This document shows, piece after piece, positions 6,079 to 7,776 of a stretch of DNA of 7,776 nt (its first letter is position 1; each line of letters begins with the position of its first letter). Source of the DNA: an uncultured Clostridia bacterium (GTDB lineage Bacteria; Bacillota; Clostridia; Christensenellales; Borkfalkiaceae); assembly GCA_947629225.1 (NCBI GenBank), contig CANRCY010000064.1, forward strand, positions 1-7,776, written 5' to 3'. Below the pieces are notes generated by a model. That model was not told where the DNA came from. It saw only the letters and a program-made list of their open reading frames with translations, and searched no databases. The position numbers and the translations under genes were made by a program.

Positions 6079-6135
6079 GACACCCCTTCCGTCACTCACT
6101 TCGTTCGTGCCACCCACCCCTCAAGGGGTGGGCAA
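6079..6135 (-). repeat. Two-hairpin intergenic repeat module, copy 3
   Basis: Read on the - strand: GCCCACCCC TTGA GGGGTGGG (stem 6113-6120 with 6125-6132), a weak CAC / GTG segment, then GGAAGGGGTGTC, which matches the GGGGTGTC end of copy 1. It sits in the same orientation as copy 2 and inverted to copy 1, closing the block on the right. Confidence 0.6.
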
Positions 6136-6157
6136 GGTTGTTGAGACTCTGCACTCC

Positions 6158-6174
6158 CCGCCCGCGGCGGTTTT
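6158..6174 (+). terminator. Short GC hairpin followed by TTTT, possible weak terminator
   Basis: CCGCC CGC GGCGG at 6158-6170 is followed by TTTT at 6171-6174. The stem is only 5 bp and the T run 4 nt, so termination would be weak. Its position suggests a barrier between the repeat block and yqfC. Confidence 0.3.
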
Positions 6175-6180
6175 ATGCCG

Positions 6181-6209
6181 TTATTTTCGCGCAAGCGCGC
6201 GCATAAAAT
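6181..6209 (+). promoter_or_regulatory. Possible sigma-E-like (sporulation) promoter of yqfC-yqfD
   Basis: TTATTTT (6181-6187) and CATAAAAT (6202-6209), 14 nt apart, resemble the mother-cell sigma-E pattern known from Bacillus (KMATATT, about 14 nt, CATACAnT). yqfC and yqfD are sigma-E genes in B. subtilis. The problem is that transcription would start near 6216, at the gene start itself, so the message would be nearly leaderless or translation would start further on. The -10 box also lies in the inverted repeat TTTTATGC / GCATAAAA (6171-6178 / 6201-6208). Confidence 0.25.
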
Positions 6210-6468
6210 GAGGAATATGAGATTTTTTGCGGAGATCGTAAAAGCGCTCGGCGCGGAGGCGGGAACGGGCGTGCAATACACCGTCATCGAAGGGCAGGGC
6301 GGGTACTTCCAAAACGTCAGACGGATCGAAACGTTTACCGATTCCCTCGTCGTTTTGCGGGGCAGAAAAGGAGGGGTGCGCGTGGAGGGGCGTGCGCTCT
6401 CCCTCGGCAAGTACGGCGGGGGCGACGCCGCCGTGAAGGGAGAGATCGTCAAGGTGGAAACGCTGTGA
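6208..6468 (+). CDS. yqfC: Sporulation protein YqfC (YabP/YqfC family)
   Basis: This small protein (86 residues from this start) belongs to the YabP/YqfC family, whose members are made in the mother cell during sporulation; the biochemical role is unknown. The family pattern is visible in the C-terminal two-thirds: a strand ending in YFQN, then RRIETFTDSLVVLRG, then a V-R-V-E-G strand and a closing KGEIVKVE strand. An N-terminal helix (FFAEIVKALG) precedes it, as in homologues. The identity also rests on yqfD following directly. Three in-frame ATG codons are possible, at 6175, 6208 and 6217. Only 6217 has a (very close) GAGGA site; 6175 has none and lies in a palindrome. I chose 6208 because it best matches the family N-terminal length, but the start is uncertain. 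Confidence 0.8.
   Translation: MRNMRFFAEIVKALGAEAGTGVQYTVIEGQGGYFQNVRRIETFTDSLVVLRGRKGGVRVEGRALSLGKYGGGDAAVKGEIVKVETL
6452..6457 (+). promoter_or_regulatory. Ribosome binding site that fixes the GTG start of yqfD
   Basis: AGGTGG lies 7 nt before the GTG at 6465, inside the end of yqfC. Together with the GTGA stop/start overlap it supports the GTG start. Confidence 0.7.
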
Positions 6469-7337
6469 AGGGGTCGTTCAAAGTCGGCAGGGCGCGCGTC
6501 AAACTTCTCTCCCTCTCCCCCGAACGCGCGCTCGATAAGCTCGCGCGGGAGCACATTACCGTCTATTCCGCCCAAAAGACGGGAAAAAACGCCCTCTGCT
6601 TCGAAGTTGCCCGAAAAGACCTCGAAAAAGTTTTTGCAATTTTGCAAGGTTCGTGCTATAATATCGTTGAAGTGCGCGACCGCGGACTTGCTTCTGTGTA
6701 CAAAAAATGTCTTGCGCACGTCGGGCTTTTGGTCGGCGCGCTGCTGTTCGCCCTCTGCGTCCTCTGTTTCCAGAGCCGCGTTCTCCGAATCGAAGTGGTG
6801 GGCAGCGGGGCATACTACGAGCGGGAAGTGACGGATACGCTCTCCCGCGGGGGGATCAAACCGCTCTCCGCGCTCCCGCGGAACCTCACGCCTTTTACGG
6901 CGGAAATCCTCTCCCTGCCCAACGTCGGTTTTTGCGAACTGCGCTTTTCGGGTGGCGTTCTCACGGTGGAAGTGCAGGTCGGCGAGGAAAATTCCCCGCT
7001 CCCGTGCGAGCCCCTTCTCGCGCCCGTAGCGGGAAGGGTGGAAGAGCTCGTCGTTCTGCGCGGCTCCCCCTGCGTGAGCGTGGGGGAGGAAGTGCGGCAG
7101 GGGCAGACGGTCGCAGAGCCGTTCGCGCTGTACGGGGAGGAAAGACGGCAGGTCGTCGTGATCGCGCGCGTCAAGCTCTCCTATCCCGTAAACGCGCGGT
7201 ATACGGGCACGGAAGAAGAAGCGCGGGCACAGGCATTGCTCGATTTCGGCGAGGGCGAGTTCGAATTTTCGCCCGCGGAAGACGGGTTTGCCGTTACGGG
7301 CAGGGCGTTCGTCTCCGCCGCGCTCAACATGGACTAA
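6465..7337 (+). CDS. yqfD: Sporulation protein YqfD, short form
   Basis: YqfD is a membrane protein of the sporulating mother cell; its molecular role is not known. The 290-residue product has an N-terminal soluble part (1-78) with GKNALCFEVARKDL and a segment ending NIVEVRDRG, as in the family. A single membrane helix follows at about 83-102 (HVGLLVGALLFALCVLCF), then a POTRA/FtsQ-like stretch beginning VLRIEVVGSGAYYEREV (106-122). Next is a small sandwich-type module, LAPVAGRVEEL to GEEVRQGQTVAEP (185-219), and a short C-terminal beta region. Homologues are usually near 390-400 residues, so about 100 residues are missing, apparently between the sandwich module and the C-terminus. The gene starts with GTG, overlaps yqfC by 4 nt and ends with TAA 10 nt before phoH. 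The frame is intact, so this is a compact form and not a wreck. Confidence 0.85.
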   Translation: MKGSFKVGRARVKLLSLSPERALDKLAREHITVYSAQKTGKNALCFEVARKDLEKVFAILQGSCYNIVEVRDRGLASVYKKCLAHVGLLVGALLFALCVLCFQSRVLRIEVVGSGAYYEREVTDTLSRGGIKPLSALPRNLTPFTAEILSLPNVGFCELRFSGGVLTVEVQVGEENSPLPCEPLLAPVAGRVEELVVLRGSPCVSVGEEVRQGQTVAEPFALYGEERRQVVVIARVKLSYPVNARYTGTEEEARAQALLDFGEGEFEFSPAEDGFAVTGRAFVSAALNMD

Positions 7338-7342
7338 GAGGA
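7337..7342 (+). promoter_or_regulatory. Ribosome binding site that fixes the TTG start of phoH
   Basis: AGAGGA overlaps the last base of the yqfD stop codon and lies 5 nt before the TTG at 7348. No ATG or GTG in this frame is better placed. Confidence 0.6.
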
Positions 7343-7347
7343 ATATT

Positions 7348-7776
7348 TTGGGAAAAACGGTCACGGTAGAAACGGGCGGGCTCGAAAGGCTCGCAAAAGT
7401 TTTGGGGGTCTTCGACGAAAACCTCTCTCTCATTGCGCGGGAACTCTCCCTCACTGCCCGCGTAGACGGCACGAAGATCGTTTTCGAGGGAGAACTTGCC
7501 GAAGAGGGGAGAGCCGTCCTCGAAAGCCTTCTCTCCGTCCTCGACGCGGGCGAGAACATCGACCAAGGCAATCTCCTGTATTGTCTGGAACTCGCCAAAG
7601 AGGGCAAGACGGCGGACTTTTCCGCCACCTTGCGGGACGTCGTCGCCGTCACATCGCGCGGGAAGCCCGTAAAATGCAAGACGGTCGGGCAAAAGGAATA
7701 CGTCACCGCCATCAAAAAGAACACCGTCACCTTCGGCGTGGGACCCGCGGGCACGGGCAAGACCTATCTCGCCGTC
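7348..7776 (+). CDS. phoH: PhoH family ATPase, N-terminal part (3' end outside window)
   Basis: PhoH proteins are cytoplasmic P-loop NTPases linked to RNA metabolism; their exact substrate is unsettled. The visible 143 residues hold a KH-like N-terminal region (about 1-90, with the alternating pattern RVDGTKIVFEGEL), a linker, then VGQKEYVTAIKKNTVTFG and the Walker A motif GPAGTGKT at 132-139. The GQ-x-Y segment before the P-loop and the phrase GPAGTGKTYLAV are typical of this family. Position directly after yqfD matches the Bacillus order yqfC-yqfD-phoH-yqfF-ybeY, so the genes beyond the window are probably pgpH/yqfF and ybeY. The TTG start is supported by a ribosome site and by the short gap from yqfD. 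Walker B and the arginine residues lie outside the window. Confidence 0.95.
   Translation, partial: MGKTVTVETGGLERLAKVLGVFDENLSLIARELSLTARVDGTKIVFEGELAEEGRAVLESLLSVLDAGENIDQGNLLYCLELAKEGKTADFSATLRDVVAVTSRGKPVKCKTVGQKEYVTAIKKNTVTFGVGPAGTGKTYLAV

Noticed and set aside
5575..6117. A 180-residue open frame on the - strand across the repeat block
   Set aside because: It has no ribosome site, runs over the gap terminator and the palindromes, and its peptide mirrors the repeat words. Such repeat-derived frames are often mis-annotated as hypothetical proteins.
5767..6135. CRISPR array
   Set aside because: The three modules are not evenly spaced, differ in sequence and orientation, and have no unique spacers. 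No cas gene is near.
6096..7760. A 554-residue open frame on the - strand across yqfC, yqfD and phoH
   Set aside because: It lies antisense to three genes with family homology and overlapping starts. Its translation is low-complexity (rich in R, P, S, A, F) with no domain; this is a GC-rich shadow frame.

Overview
The window reads as a GC-rich, spore-lineage member of the Clostridia (Firmicutes/Bacillota), probably an uncultured gut type. Three things support this: a class 1B dihydroorotate dehydrogenase with its PyrK partner, a yqfC-yqfD-phoH sporulation/housekeeping cluster in the same order as in Bacillus, and Gram-positive style Shine-Dalgarno sites (GGAGG-type) before most genes. The genus cannot be fixed from the sequence alone.

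Bases 1-3770 hold the 3' part of a pyrimidine biosynthesis operon, in the order pyrC (partial), pyrF, pyrK, pyrD, pyrE, all on the + strand. The first four genes overlap end to start (4, 13 and 4 nt), and pyrE follows after 10 nt. Together they encode ring closure (PyrC), oxidation of dihydroorotate to orotate by a two-subunit NAD-linked enzyme (PyrD plus PyrK), ribophosphate transfer (PyrE) and decarboxylation to UMP (PyrF). pyrE converges, with only 9 nt between, on a - strand gene (3780-4385) for a tandem PRC-barrel protein of unknown role that is rich in cysteine.

Bases 4386-4600 are a divergent control region with a very good sigma-A promoter for gap (4601-5623, glycolytic GAPDH). gap is a single-gene unit closed by a perfect 13-bp stem terminator. 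A second hairpin follows that looks like a terminator for leftward transcripts.

Bases 5703-6170 have no credible gene. They hold a dense block of palindromes: three copies of a two-hairpin module (one on +, two on -) that bracket a set of further hairpins. This is the least ordinary part of the window and looks like a dispersed intergenic repeat or small non-autonomous element.

Bases 6208-7776 carry yqfC, yqfD (an unusually short form, with a GTG start overlapping yqfC by 4 nt) and the 5' part of phoH (TTG start). This is the conserved sporulation/PhoH cluster.

The genes are mostly ordinary housekeeping genes. I see no defence system, CRISPR array, RNA gene or transposase. The points worth a second look are the repeat block, the PRC-barrel protein and the shortened YqfD.
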